Source of the DNA: Chlorobium sp.
GTDB taxonomy: Bacteria > Bacteroidota > Chlorobiia > Chlorobiales > Chlorobiaceae
Assembly: GCA_028280025.1 (NCBI GenBank)
Contig: JANQMO010000055.1
Span: 1-64,000 of the forward strand
Direction: 5' to 3'
DNA: 64,000 nucleotides
Shown here: positions 9,157-17,090 of the stretch, piece by piece
How positions within the stretch are numbered: the first letter of the stretch is position 1
Layout of the letters: every line of letters begins with the position of its first letter
Position numbers and translations under genes: made by a program
The notes under the pieces: model-generated
What the model was told of the DNA's origin: nothing
What the model saw: only the letters and a program-made list of their open reading frames with translations
The model's database searches: none

Positions 9157-9989
9157 CGGTACTGCGCCAGATGCTGGAGAAATATGACACGACGACAACC
9201 GAAGGAGCGTTCAATGGACTTCGTGAGGTCATGCAGGAAGTTGCACTGGCTGGGTTGTACAGGGGAGGCTTTTTCGACAAAGCGGCATTTTACGGCGGCA
9301 CCTGTCTCCGTATCTTTTACGGGTTGCCCAGGTTTTCCGAAGACCTTGATTTTTCCTTGCTCGCCGCCGATCCGGACTTCTCACTTGAGCCCTATTTCAA
9401 AGCGGTTAGGGAAGAGTTTTCAGCGTTGGGACTCGATGTTGAAATATCGGCCAAGAAGAAAACGATTCGAACGGGCATAGAGTCTGCATTTCTCAAAAGC
9501 GACACCCGGCTTTTCAGTGTTGCCGTTCATGCGGACAAAACGATCAAGATCAAGTTCGAGGTCGATACGGCGCCTCCTTTGGGGTTTGCAACTGAAGAAA
9601 AACTGCTTCTGCAGCCATACTCATTTTATGTCAAATGCTTCAGCCTGCCGGACCTGTTTGCCGGGAAGATGCATGCCCTGCTTTTCAGAAACTGGAAGAG
9701 CAGAGTCAAAGGGAGGGACTGGTTCGATTTCGAATGGTATGTGAGAAATGGCACACCGATGAATCTTTCTCACTTTATCATTCGCTCTAAGCAGAGTGGG
9801 AATCTGCAAGAGGAGCATCTCACAGAATCGGAATTTCGCCAGTTACTCCATCAGCAAATTGATTCACTCGATATCAATGCAGCCAGGAAGGACGTCTCGC
9901 GTTTTGTGAAGGATGTCGAGGCCTTGAAGATATGGTCGGGGGAGTATTTCCACGAAGTGGCAAAACGTATGCAGATTTCTGCCGGATAA
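9153..9989 (+). CDS. abiEii: type IV toxin AbiEii-family nucleotidyltransferase (278 aa)
   Basis: AbiEii/AbiGii-type toxin of the DNA polymerase beta nucleotidyltransferase superfamily; characterised members are GTP-binding or tRNA-modifying nucleotidyltransferases that stop growth. The active-site signature is complete: YGGTCLR at 47-53 followed by R60-FSEDLDF with D64 and D66. A later motif, CFSLPDLFAGKMHALL and GRDWFDFEWY, is also typical. Translation is coupled to the antitoxin by an ATGA overlap. The gene is intact and the module should be functional. The 225 bp after it hold no recognisable gene. Confidence 0.92.
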   Translation: MTVLRQMLEKYDTTTTEGAFNGLREVMQEVALAGLYRGGFFDKAAFYGGTCLRIFYGLPRFSEDLDFSLLAADPDFSLEPYFKAVREEFSALGLDVEISAKKKTIRTGIESAFLKSDTRLFSVAVHADKTIKIKFEVDTAPPLGFATEEKLLLQPYSFYVKCFSLPDLFAGKMHALLFRNWKSRVKGRDWFDFEWYVRNGTPMNLSHFIIRSKQSGNLQEEHLTESEFRQLLHQQIDSLDINAARKDVSRFVKDVEALKIWSGEYFHEVAKRMQISAG

Positions 9990-10214
9990 GAATTAAGGCA
10001 AGAGGGAAAAAACGGAGAATTGTAATAGTTGTTACTATTTCTTCATCGATTTTGATAAAAAATCTGCGACGCATATGCGACGAAAAAATTTTAGCAATAC
10101 CTTTAAGTTAAATTATAATAATGACATATAGTGTGCAGTGCTGTCTTTACATGGTAGAGGTCAGACTTTCTTTTGGAAAAACCTGAATAGATTCTGAAAA
10201 ACTGACCTACTTGA

Positions 10215-11096
10215 TCATGGAAAATTTGATGGAATGTCATCTTGAGTTCCTTGTAAGAGTTTTTTCAGCAACAGGAGGACGTTCTCAAACGAGCTGCCTC
10301 GAAATGAACCTCCCATTCCCATCTGGGAAAGCAGTTTCAAGTTTCCGTTTTCATCGGTTTCACGTGTCAGAATATCTTGTATCGTCCTGTGTGTATCCTT
10401 GTTGCATAAGCGGGCGATTTCCTGTCCGAGCAAGCGAACGGATGCAAGTGAGATATCATAATCCTCCTCTTTGAGCAGGTCCGGATACGCCTCATAGAGT
10501 CTTGTCCGCGTGTCATTCGTTTCGCAGTTTTTCAGGATGAAGAGCAAATCGACTGCATCTCGCTTGCGTTCTGGAAAAGCGTCATCCCAGGAGATGATTT
10601 TCAGGAGAGTCAATCCTGGAATTGATGGTACCAGGATCTCCAGGGGCGGATCTTTACTGATAAGCACCCTTGTTGCCGATCGATAAGCTTCTTCGAAACC
10701 GACCATGCTCATGATCCTGTCATGGTCTGGTGGCCAACTGATTTGTTTTGAGTCATCGCTTAATTCTCCATAAGGCACGATATCGACAAGAGTGGGGGAG
10801 AATCGAGCACTAAAACGGTGAGGCAATCTGGTCGCCGTGAGATATCCGCGACCGATCAGTGTGTCAGCCAGATTCCGGAAAGTCTCCCAGCTGGCAACCT
10901 CGACAGCTATATCGATGTCTTCAGTGGCTCGCAACGTGGGAATTCCATGAATATGCGCGAAGAGTACATCCCGGGCAAAAGCTCCCATCGCAAAGAAATG
11001 TATGCCGAGTTCATCAGCAACTTCCTTGATATTTTTGAGCACAGAGATTTTCTCCGGTTCAATCCTGCCTGAAATATCCTTCAATGTGTCGCTCAT
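10215..11096 (-). CDS. AbiEii-like nucleotidyltransferase toxin, second module (293 aa)
   Basis: Nucleotidyltransferase-fold protein, paired with the AbiEi_2-like gene upstream on the same strand. The signature is G38-A39 in AMGAFARDVL followed by R56-ATEDIDIAVE, with D60 and D62 as metal ligands. A later KRDAVDLLFIL block (the usual D-x-x-D-L of these toxins) is present. The first 38 bases overlap the end of the antitoxin gene, so translation is probably coupled. It is clearly different in sequence from the first AbiEii in the window and so not a duplication. Function as a growth-arrest toxin is by family analogy. Confidence 0.82.
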   Translation of the reverse strand: MSDTLKDISGRIEPEKISVLKNIKEVADELGIHFFAMGAFARDVLFAHIHGIPTLRATEDIDIAVEVASWETFRNLADTLIGRGYLTATRLPHRFSARFSPTLVDIVPYGELSDDSKQISWPPDHDRIMSMVGFEEAYRSATRVLISKDPPLEILVPSIPGLTLLKIISWDDAFPERKRDAVDLLFILKNCETNDTRTRLYEAYPDLLKEEDYDISLASVRLLGQEIARLCNKDTHRTIQDILTRETDENGNLKLLSQMGMGGSFRGSSFENVLLLLKKLLQGTQDDIPSNFP

Positions 11097-12111
11097 AGAT
11101 CATTTTTGCAGTTTCCATGGTCCGCTGGTCGCCGATGGCGACGAGATCAGCATAAATGATGAACGGGTGTACAGTCTCGCCTTCATCGAGCCCATGATCC
11201 GCCTGCCAGAACCGTTCGAGTATTTCAACATTACCTTCCGGGTCTTTTTTCAGCTTGTTTTCTATGACAATGTCCGCCATACGATTTTTGTCCGTATAGA
11301 ACGTGATCGTTTCCGGTTTCAGGTATCCGGTGAGTTTCGCTGCAGCAACCTCTCCTCCCCATTGGGCAAAATTCGGATCAAGTTTGATATCTTTCCACCA
11401 GTTTCCTTTCCCCCGGAACCGTCCCATCAGAATCTTCGGCTTTAAATTTTCCGGATACGCTTCTGTCCAGCGCTCAAACAGCTTTTCCTTGTTCAGGAGC
11501 TTTTTCCCTCTTTTTCCCATGTCAAGGATGAAGCCTTTCTGAATGAGTTCGGTCATCGTGTTTTTCACGGTCCCCAAAGCGACATTCGTCATCCCGGCGA
11601 GATCGCGATAAGGCATGTCGACAAGTGCAGGTCGACACAAAAGAGCAAACAGAACCTTCAAACCCACCCCTTTGAAAACGCGTGCGGTAGTAATGATATT
11701 CTCTGGCCGAACAGGTTTATTGCCTTTCACGAAGATGAAAAGGGGCGGGTGATGAATAAATGCATTGCCAAACGTATCGATGAACTGGATGCCAGCTTCA
11801 TGCAATCTTGTCGCAGCCTCTGGGGGGACATACTCTGTCGCGAGAAGGAGCGGATGCTCTACCTTATCCTTATTGAGCAGGGCCTGGAGCTCGCCAGCTT
11901 TGGTCAGGCGCTTTTTTACCTCGACGCACCAAGTGAAATCGATACCAAAAACCCTCCCTTTGACAAGGTAATCATATCCCTGATCAGGAAGGCCTTGAAC
12001 TGGTTTAATCGCGCATTCCAGCGGGGCGATCGTTTTCAGGGTATCAAGTGCCTGGAGAATGATTTTTCTTTCATTCTCAGCATCATTATGTTCAGTATCC
12101 TTTTTGTTCAT
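11059..12111 (-). CDS. AbiEi_2-like antitoxin/regulator with N-terminal nuclease-like domain (350 aa)
   Basis: Putative antitoxin of the second type IV module. Residues about 20-120 have an alpha/beta pattern with YDY near 46 and VEVKKR at 63-68, resembling a restriction-endonuclease-like fold. A winged-helix segment follows around 165-210 (MPYRDLAGMTNVALGTVKNTM and RGKKLLNK). The C-terminal half (FAQWGGEVAAAKLTGYLKPE) is typical of long AbiEi proteins. The ATG start lies inside a short palindrome, pointing to autoregulation. It precedes and overlaps the nucleotidyltransferase gene by 38 bases. Confidence 0.78.
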   Translation of the reverse strand: MNKKDTEHNDAENERKIILQALDTLKTIAPLECAIKPVQGLPDQGYDYLVKGRVFGIDFTWCVEVKKRLTKAGELQALLNKDKVEHPLLLATEYVPPEAATRLHEAGIQFIDTFGNAFIHHPPLFIFVKGNKPVRPENIITTARVFKGVGLKVLFALLCRPALVDMPYRDLAGMTNVALGTVKNTMTELIQKGFILDMGKRGKKLLNKEKLFERWTEAYPENLKPKILMGRFRGKGNWWKDIKLDPNFAQWGGEVAAAKLTGYLKPETITFYTDKNRMADIVIENKLKKDPEGNVEILERFWQADHGLDEGETVHPFIIYADLVAIGDQRTMETAKMIYERHIEGYFRQD

Positions 12112-12122
12112 ATATATTGAAC
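12106..12122. promoter_or_regulatory. palindrome over the second antitoxin start codon
   Basis: GTTCA and TGAAC arms separated by 7 AT bases overlap the ATG of the minus-strand AbiEi_2-like gene; another TGAAC lies about 10 bases further upstream. The placement parallels the inverted repeat at 8451-8493 and suggests an autoregulatory operator. Confidence 0.5.
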
Positions 12123-12203
12123 ATACAAAATAAATGAACTCCCAGCAACAGAATCTGACAAGATTGATAACTCTGGCGGCAAAATGGCTCTCGAAAATTC
12201 AAA

Positions 12204-12428
12204 GTGAAGGGAGGAGGTATTGTTTGGTTTGCAGCACAGTATGATGAAATATTTCCGGATGGAGTGCTTTCTCTCGAGTGTTCAGGGAGTAGAGTCGGTC
12301 AACTGCCATCTCTGCGAAAAGAACTGGCCAGAAAGGCCGTCTATGAGTATTGCATATCGAAGGCCGAGACAGGCAGAAAGCTGGGGGTGACTACTAATGC
12401 GGTAAGTTTCATGTTAAAGAATAAGTGA
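12204..12428 (+). pseudogene. RAYT C-terminal remnant (74-codon open frame)
   Basis: The last 45 codons (LPSLRKELARKAVYEYCIS through GVTTNAVSFMLKNK) closely match the C-terminal helix-turn-helix block of the intact RAYT at 7387-8355. The HUH and catalytic Tyr regions are absent. It is the tail of a second RAYT gene, now separated from any head; the double AbiE block lies between it and the intact RAYT. Confidence 0.8.
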
Positions 12429-12916
12429 TGTTAGTCTCTTGGGTTTATTGTGTTTACGGAACAACGTATAACTTCTTGTACTGATTCCGCCGCCGCATCA
12501 TTCCCCAGGTATGAAGACCCGGATAGCTAAAGGGGGCAAAGTCAGAAATGCTCAGTTCTGAGTGCTGAGTAAAAGATTGTAGTGGGTGCTACGTGCTAAG
12601 TGATTTGATGGGTTAATGGCCGGGAATGTGAGCTTGCGTGATCGAGCGGGCAGGCACGGGGGCCTGCCCCTACGATGAAAAAAATGCCCAGCTAACAAGC
12701 TAACTAGCGATCCAGCCATCCAGCCTTTCCCCCAGGGAATGAATTTTCTGCGACCAATATCCGTTTCCTCAGGTACTTCCATGCCTGGTCTCGATCTGTC
12801 GGCATGGATATGAGTATTATTTTTCAGATATTTGGCTGACTTCAACAGCGTGCTGTTGCCATGCAGGAGCACAACTCTTGCTGTAGACACATTATGCCAT
12901 CGTAGATACACGTTCT
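12429..12916. other. intergenic region with low-complexity and hairpin repeats
   Basis: No gene seen. At 12648-12669 there is an inverted repeat, GGGCAGGC and GCCTGCCC around an ACGGGG loop, of a kind seen dispersed in many genomes. Around 12545-12600 are short iterated phrases (CTGAGTGCTGAG, GTGGGTGCTACGTGCTAAG) and at 12690-12725 a GCTAACAAGCTAACTAGC run, similar to 18827-18880. These look like mini-repeats of the host genome. Confidence 0.5.
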
Positions 12917-15900
12917 GTGAGGGAAATACCGTTTAATTATACATCCGCTACCGACGAGCAGCTTTTGTCCTATCTGTTGGGTGACGAGAGCGTTCGCGTG
13001 CTTGACGAGCTGAGGGCGCTTCGGGTTACCGGGCGTTCGGCAAGGCTCCTGATGCGCAGTATCGGGGCTTTGCTCATACATCGGAGAAATCCTTACCTCT
13101 ACCAGGATCTTGTCGATTCTTCATCGAGAAGAACCAGGCTTTTCAAGCAGGTTTCGAGTGACTTCGATGTTATCGAGGGTTCTGCAAACGGGGAGCAGAG
13201 GGTGCTGTCGATTGTCGCCAGGCTGAGGACGATCTTCGATGAATTTCATTCTGAGATCGAAGGGGTTCCCGAGGTCAGGAAGCGCCTGAAGTGGGAACTG
13301 GGCGCCATTGCCGGTGCGAAAAACGTTCTGTTCGATCCTTTTTCCCTTGTCGCCCATGCAACCGACGCGACCGACTGGCGGCTTCATCTTCCGGTTGCTG
13401 TTGTGACTCCCGATGACGAGTCCCAGGTTGCGCCCTTGCTCAAAAAAATCGGTCAGCTTGGCCTGAAAGCCATTCCGCGCGGGGCCGGAACGGGATTGAC
13501 CGGTGGGGCTGTTCCGCTTCGTTCGGGTTGTGTCATCATCAATACCGAAAAGCTTGACCGCATCAGGGGGATACAGCAGCGTACCTTCCGGCTCGATAGC
13601 GGCGAGACGGTTTCCGGTCCCGTCCTGGAGGTCGAGGCCGGTGTCGTCACCGAAAAGGCAATGGAGCATGCGGGTGAGCACGGGCTTGTTTTCGCAACCG
13701 ATCCGACCAGTGAATGGTCATGCACTGTCGGCGGGAACATTGCCGAGAACGCAGGCGGGAAGAAAGCCGTCCGCTGGGGAACCTGTATCGACAACCTCCT
13801 CGAGTGGTCAATGGCGATGCCGTCTGGTGAAAGCTGGAAAATCCGGAGAACCGACCACAGGCTGCGCAAGATTTTGCCCGACGATGACGTGACGTACGAT
13901 ATCCTGGGTGAGGACGTTGAGCGTTTCCGGCAGATCCGGCTCAAGGGGACCGATATCCGGAAAAAAGGGCTGTGGAAAGACATTACCAACAAGGTTCTTG
14001 GAGGGGTGCCCGGTCTTCAGAAAGAAGGTACGGACGGCGTCATTACCTCGGCTGTTTTCGTGCTCTATCCTGAATATGAGGAGACCACGACGCTCTGTCT
14101 TGAATTTTTCGGTCCGGATATGGATGAGGCAAGCAGGGTTATCGTCGAGCTTTCCCGGATTTTTCCGCTTCCCAAGGATGACAGCGAGGCGCTCCTGGCG
14201 CTCGAGCATTTCGATGACGAGTACATAAAAGCGATCGATTACAAGGTCAAGGCAGCAAGGCCGGGAATGCCGAAAGCCGTTCTGCTCATCGATATTGCCG
14301 GTCACAATCCGGAATCGGTGCTGCGGGGAGTCACGAAGGTGGAGAAGCTGCTTGAAAAGCATCCGAACACCTTGCTGTTTACCGCCCGCGATGCCGGGGA
14401 AGCCAAACAGTACTGGGCGGACAGGAAAAAACTCAGTGCCATAGCGCGAAGGACAAATGCGTTCAAACTGAACGAAGATGTTGTCATTCCGCTCGATACC
14501 CTTGCGGAATTCGCCCGTTTTGTCGATGATTTGAATATAGAAGAGGAGCGGTATTCACAGCTCGGCTTTATCGGCAAGATTCAGGATCTGTTTCAGCAGG
14601 GAGCCTCTGACGATAACGGTGAGCAGGTGGCGGCCAAAGTCGCTTCGGTTGGGCTTCTTTGTACGGAAACCTCCCAGATACTCAAGGAGGCCGGAGAGAA
14701 GGAACTGCGGTCCCTGGGCGCCATAGACGGTCTGCGGGACAGCTTGCATGATCTTTTTCACGGTTATCCCGGTATTGTTTCTTCCGTCGACGACCTGTAC
14801 CGGTATGTCAGGGACCGTCGTATTGTCATCGCAACCCACATGCATGCAGGTGACGGAAACGTCCATGTCAATATTCCGGTTCTTTCCAATGACCAGCCGA
14901 TGCTGCGCCGTGCCGACCACGTTGTCGACAAGGTCATGGAAAAGGTTGTTTCGCTTGGCGGCGTGGTATCGGGGGAACATGGTATCGGCGTGACCAAGCT
15001 CAAGTACATGGACCGGGACAGGATAGCGGAGCTTTCCGACCACAGAAAGAAGGTTGACCCCCTTGGAATGATGAATCCGGGGAAACTTGACGACTTCGAT
15101 GTTCTCGATCATATTTTCACACCGTCGTTCAATCTCCTCGAACTTGAAGCCCATATCCTCAAAAGGTCGAGGATCGAAGAGCTTTCGAGAAACGTCGATT
15201 TCTGCATTCGCTGCGGCAAATGCAAAACGGACTGCTGCGTCTTCTATCCGGCACGGGGGATGTTCTATCACCCGAGGAACAAAAACCTCGCGATCGGTTC
15301 TCTGATAGAGGCCCTCCTGTATGTCGCGCAGCGTGAACGTTCGACGGAGTTTGAACTTCTGCAGTGGCTCGAAGATGTTGCCGATCATTGCACGATATGC
15401 CACAAGTGCCTCAAGCCCTGTCCTGTCGATATCGATACGGGGGAGGTCTCTGTTCTCGAGCGGGGAATTCTCGAATCAAGGGGATACAAGCATTTTTCAG
15501 CGGCGACGCAGTTGACCCTGAAATACCTCGAAAACCGCTCGCAGCTTGCCAACAAACTCTTCCGGAACGCAGTCGTTCGCGGGGGTGGTGCCGCAATGCG
15601 TGCGGGGAACAGATTCACTCAGCCGCTGCAGTCGGTAGAATCGATGTCGTCGTTCTATCCGCTCAGAATGCTCAGTTCACCGGTCCCGAAAGTTCCTGAT
15701 CAGACATTGCGCGATGTACTTCCTCACTCTGACGCCGATCAGGCACTGATTTTCGAGCCGAAAGAAAGCGTCAGGGCTACGGTTTTTTATTTTCCCGGCT
15801 GCGGTTCTGAACGCTTGCATTCATCCATTTCGATGGCTTCGATCCATCTGCTTCTGGAAACCGGGGTCAGGGTTGTCCTGCCGCCGCCGTTTCTCTGCTG

Positions 15901-16525
15901 CGGATTTCCGGCTCGTGTGAATGCCCAGGAGGACCAGCACCAGAAACTGGTGCTGCGCAATACCGTGATCTTTACCCAGATACGGGAAATGCTCGCGTAT
16001 CTCGACTTCGATGCCTGTGTTGTCTCCTGCGGCACCTGCATGGAGGCTCTGGGAGGGATGGATACAAAAAAACTGTTCGGCGGAAAGATCGTCGATGTTA
16101 TGAGCTATGCGCTGGAAAAGGGTCTGAAGCTGGAAGGAAAAGAAAGCTGTCTCTATCATGCGCCGTGTCATGATTCCCTCGAGGGAGAGGCGGTTGAAAA
16201 GCTCGGTGAACTGGGAGGATTCGGGGCGGTGACCCCTGTTGAGCACTGTTGTTCGGAGGCGGGAACGCTCGCTCTTTCAAGGCCGGATATCACCGACTCC
16301 ATGCTGCAGCGCAAAAGAACGGCAATTCATGAGGCAAAAGAGGAAACCGGCGACTCGCTGATACTGACCAATTGCCCTTCGTGTATCCAGGGATTGGGAA
16401 GAAATACTGATCTCGGTGTTGAGCCCCGCCATATCGCGGTAGCGGTTGCCGAGAAAATTTCCGGCCATGCCTGGAAGAACCATTTCAGGGAGCAGGCGCT
16501 GCAGGCGACAGCGGTTAGGTTCTGA
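12917..16525 (+). CDS. FAD-linked oxidase / Fe-S / CCG-domain oxidoreductase fusion (1202 aa)
   Basis: Predicted flavin and iron-sulfur dehydrogenase of 2-hydroxyacids (D-lactate or glycolate type); the substrate is not proven. N-terminal 150 residues are a DUF3683-like region. An FAD_binding_4 domain follows (PRGAGTGLTGGAVPL near 185, CTVGGNIAENAGG near 275), then the FAD-oxidase C-terminal domain with HMHAGDGNVHVN near 640 and GGVVSGEHGIG. Two 4Fe-4S motifs are CIRCGKCKTDC and CTICHKCLKPCP near 765-840. Two CCG heterodisulfide-reductase-like domains close the protein (CCGFP, SCGTC, APCH, CCSEAG). This equals GlcD, GlcF and extra domains in one chain. Start is GTG 12917, with MREIPFNYTS matching a typical N-terminus. 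Intact; an inverted repeat at about 16551-16566 may end transcription. Confidence 0.88.
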   Translation: MREIPFNYTSATDEQLLSYLLGDESVRVLDELRALRVTGRSARLLMRSIGALLIHRRNPYLYQDLVDSSSRRTRLFKQVSSDFDVIEGSANGEQRVLSIVARLRTIFDEFHSEIEGVPEVRKRLKWELGAIAGAKNVLFDPFSLVAHATDATDWRLHLPVAVVTPDDESQVAPLLKKIGQLGLKAIPRGAGTGLTGGAVPLRSGCVIINTEKLDRIRGIQQRTFRLDSGETVSGPVLEVEAGVVTEKAMEHAGEHGLVFATDPTSEWSCTVGGNIAENAGGKKAVRWGTCIDNLLEWSMAMPSGESWKIRRTDHRLRKILPDDDVTYDILGEDVERFRQIRLKGTDIRKKGLWKDITNKVLGGVPGLQKEGTDGVITSAVFVLYPEYEETTTLCLEFFGPDMDEASRVIVELSRIFPLPKDDSEALLALEHFDDEYIKAIDYKVKAARPGMPKAVLLIDIAGHNPESVLRGVTKVEKLLEKHPNTLLFTARDAGEAKQYWADRKKLSAIARRTNAFKLNEDVVIPLDTLAEFARFVDDLNIEEERYSQLGFIGKIQDLFQQGASDDNGEQVAAKVASVGLLCTETSQILKEAGEKELRSLGAIDGLRDSLHDLFHGYPGIVSSVDDLYRYVRDRRIVIATHMHAGDGNVHVNIPVLSNDQPMLRRADHVVDKVMEKVVSLGGVVSGEHGIGVTKLKYMDRDRIAELSDHRKKVDPLGMMNPGKLDDFDVLDHIFTPSFNLLELEAHILKRSRIEELSRNVDFCIRCGKCKTDCCVFYPARGMFYHPRNKNLAIGSLIEALLYVAQRERSTEFELLQWLEDVADHCTICHKCLKPCPVDIDTGEVSVLERGILESRGYKHFSAATQLTLKYLENRSQLANKLFRNAVVRGGGAAMRAGNRFTQPLQSVESMSSFYPLRMLSSPVPKVPDQTLRDVLPHSDADQALIFEPKESVRATVFYFPGCGSERLHSSISMASIHLLLETGVRVVLPPPFLCCGFPARVNAQEDQHQKLVLRNTVIFTQIREMLAYLDFDACVVSCGTCMEALGGMDTKKLFGGKIVDVMSYALEKGLKLEGKESCLYHAPCHDSLEGEAVEKLGELGGFGAVTPVEHCCSEAGTLALSRPDITDSMLQRKRTAIHEAKEETGDSLILTNCPSCIQGLGRNTDLGVEPRHIAVAVAEKISGHAWKNHFREQALQATAVRF

Positions 16526-16696
16526 ATGGGTAGTAGGTAGTGGGTAGTAGGGGGCGAAAAATCTTTCGCCTGTTTTGCGGGATGTCTGCCATTAGGACTG
16601 AATGGGAACGAGTTGTTATATTGTTATGTTGAGTATGTATTCCCCCGAAATACAGGTGGGATGTTTCCTTGAAAAGAAAACAAAGGAGAGATATCG

Positions 16697-16930
16697 ATGG
16701 ACAAGAACCTGATGAAAAAGATGCTGTCCGGACTGAGCATTGCCGGTCTTGTGACCGGCATAACATTGACAGGCTGCCAGAAAGCCAGCGGCAGTTGCGG
16801 TAATGGCAGTTGTAGCGGGGGAAGCTGCAGTAAAACCGAAAAAGTGGAAGGCGATGATGCGTCGGAGGGAACAGGTTCCTGTCCGGGCATGAAAAAAGAT
16901 AACGCAGAAGCCGGCGAAGGTTCGAAATAA
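16697..16930 (+). CDS. sbtA: small Cys/Gly-rich peptide, SbtA-like RiPP precursor (77 aa)
   Basis: Likely precursor of a ribosomally made, post-translationally modified peptide. Residues 1-12 are charged (MDKNLMKKMLSG), 13-26 hydrophobic (LSIAGLVTGITLTG), then C27 and a core of repeated Gly-Ser-Cys units (CGNGSCSGGSCS, and later GSCPG), followed by an acidic tail. A strong Shine-Dalgarno (AAGGAGAG) lies 6 bases before the ATG. A terminator follows, then the radical SAM maturase gene. This arrangement matches the SbtA/SbtM thio(seleno)oxazole family. There is no in-frame TGA, so this member uses Cys rather than selenocysteine. The LTGC sequence could also be a lipobox, making a small lipoprotein the main alternative. 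Confidence 0.65.
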   Translation: MDKNLMKKMLSGLSIAGLVTGITLTGCQKASGSCGNGSCSGGSCSKTEKVEGDDASEGTGSCPGMKKDNAEAGEGSK

Positions 16931-16951
16931 CAGCGGCTTTTTCCTGACAGT

Positions 16952-16973
16952 AAAGGTTTCAAAACCTTTTTTT
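16952..16973 (+). terminator. hairpin with T run after the peptide gene
   Basis: AAAGGTTT and AAACCTTT arms with a very short loop, followed by a run of T. It lies 22 bases after the precursor stop codon and before the maturase, and would allow more precursor than maturase message. A second hairpin (AACGGTCCGT with ACGGGCCGTT) sits at about 16980-17003. Confidence 0.55.
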
Positions 16974-17090
16974 GATTGCAACGGTCCGTTTATACGGGCC
17001 GTTCCTGTTTCTGCCGTTCCGCCGGCGAATAACCACATCACGGAATTATTGTGATTGTCTTTATGTTGATCTTGACGGGAGGGTTGGAGC

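Noticed and set aside
13121..15699. Long open frames opposite or out of frame with the FAD/Fe-S oxidoreductase
   Set aside because: They are shadows of a GC-rich gene with clear family motifs in the main frame.
16697..16930. Selenocysteine in the SbtA-like peptide
   Set aside because: The frame has no internal TGA; all candidate positions are Cys codons.
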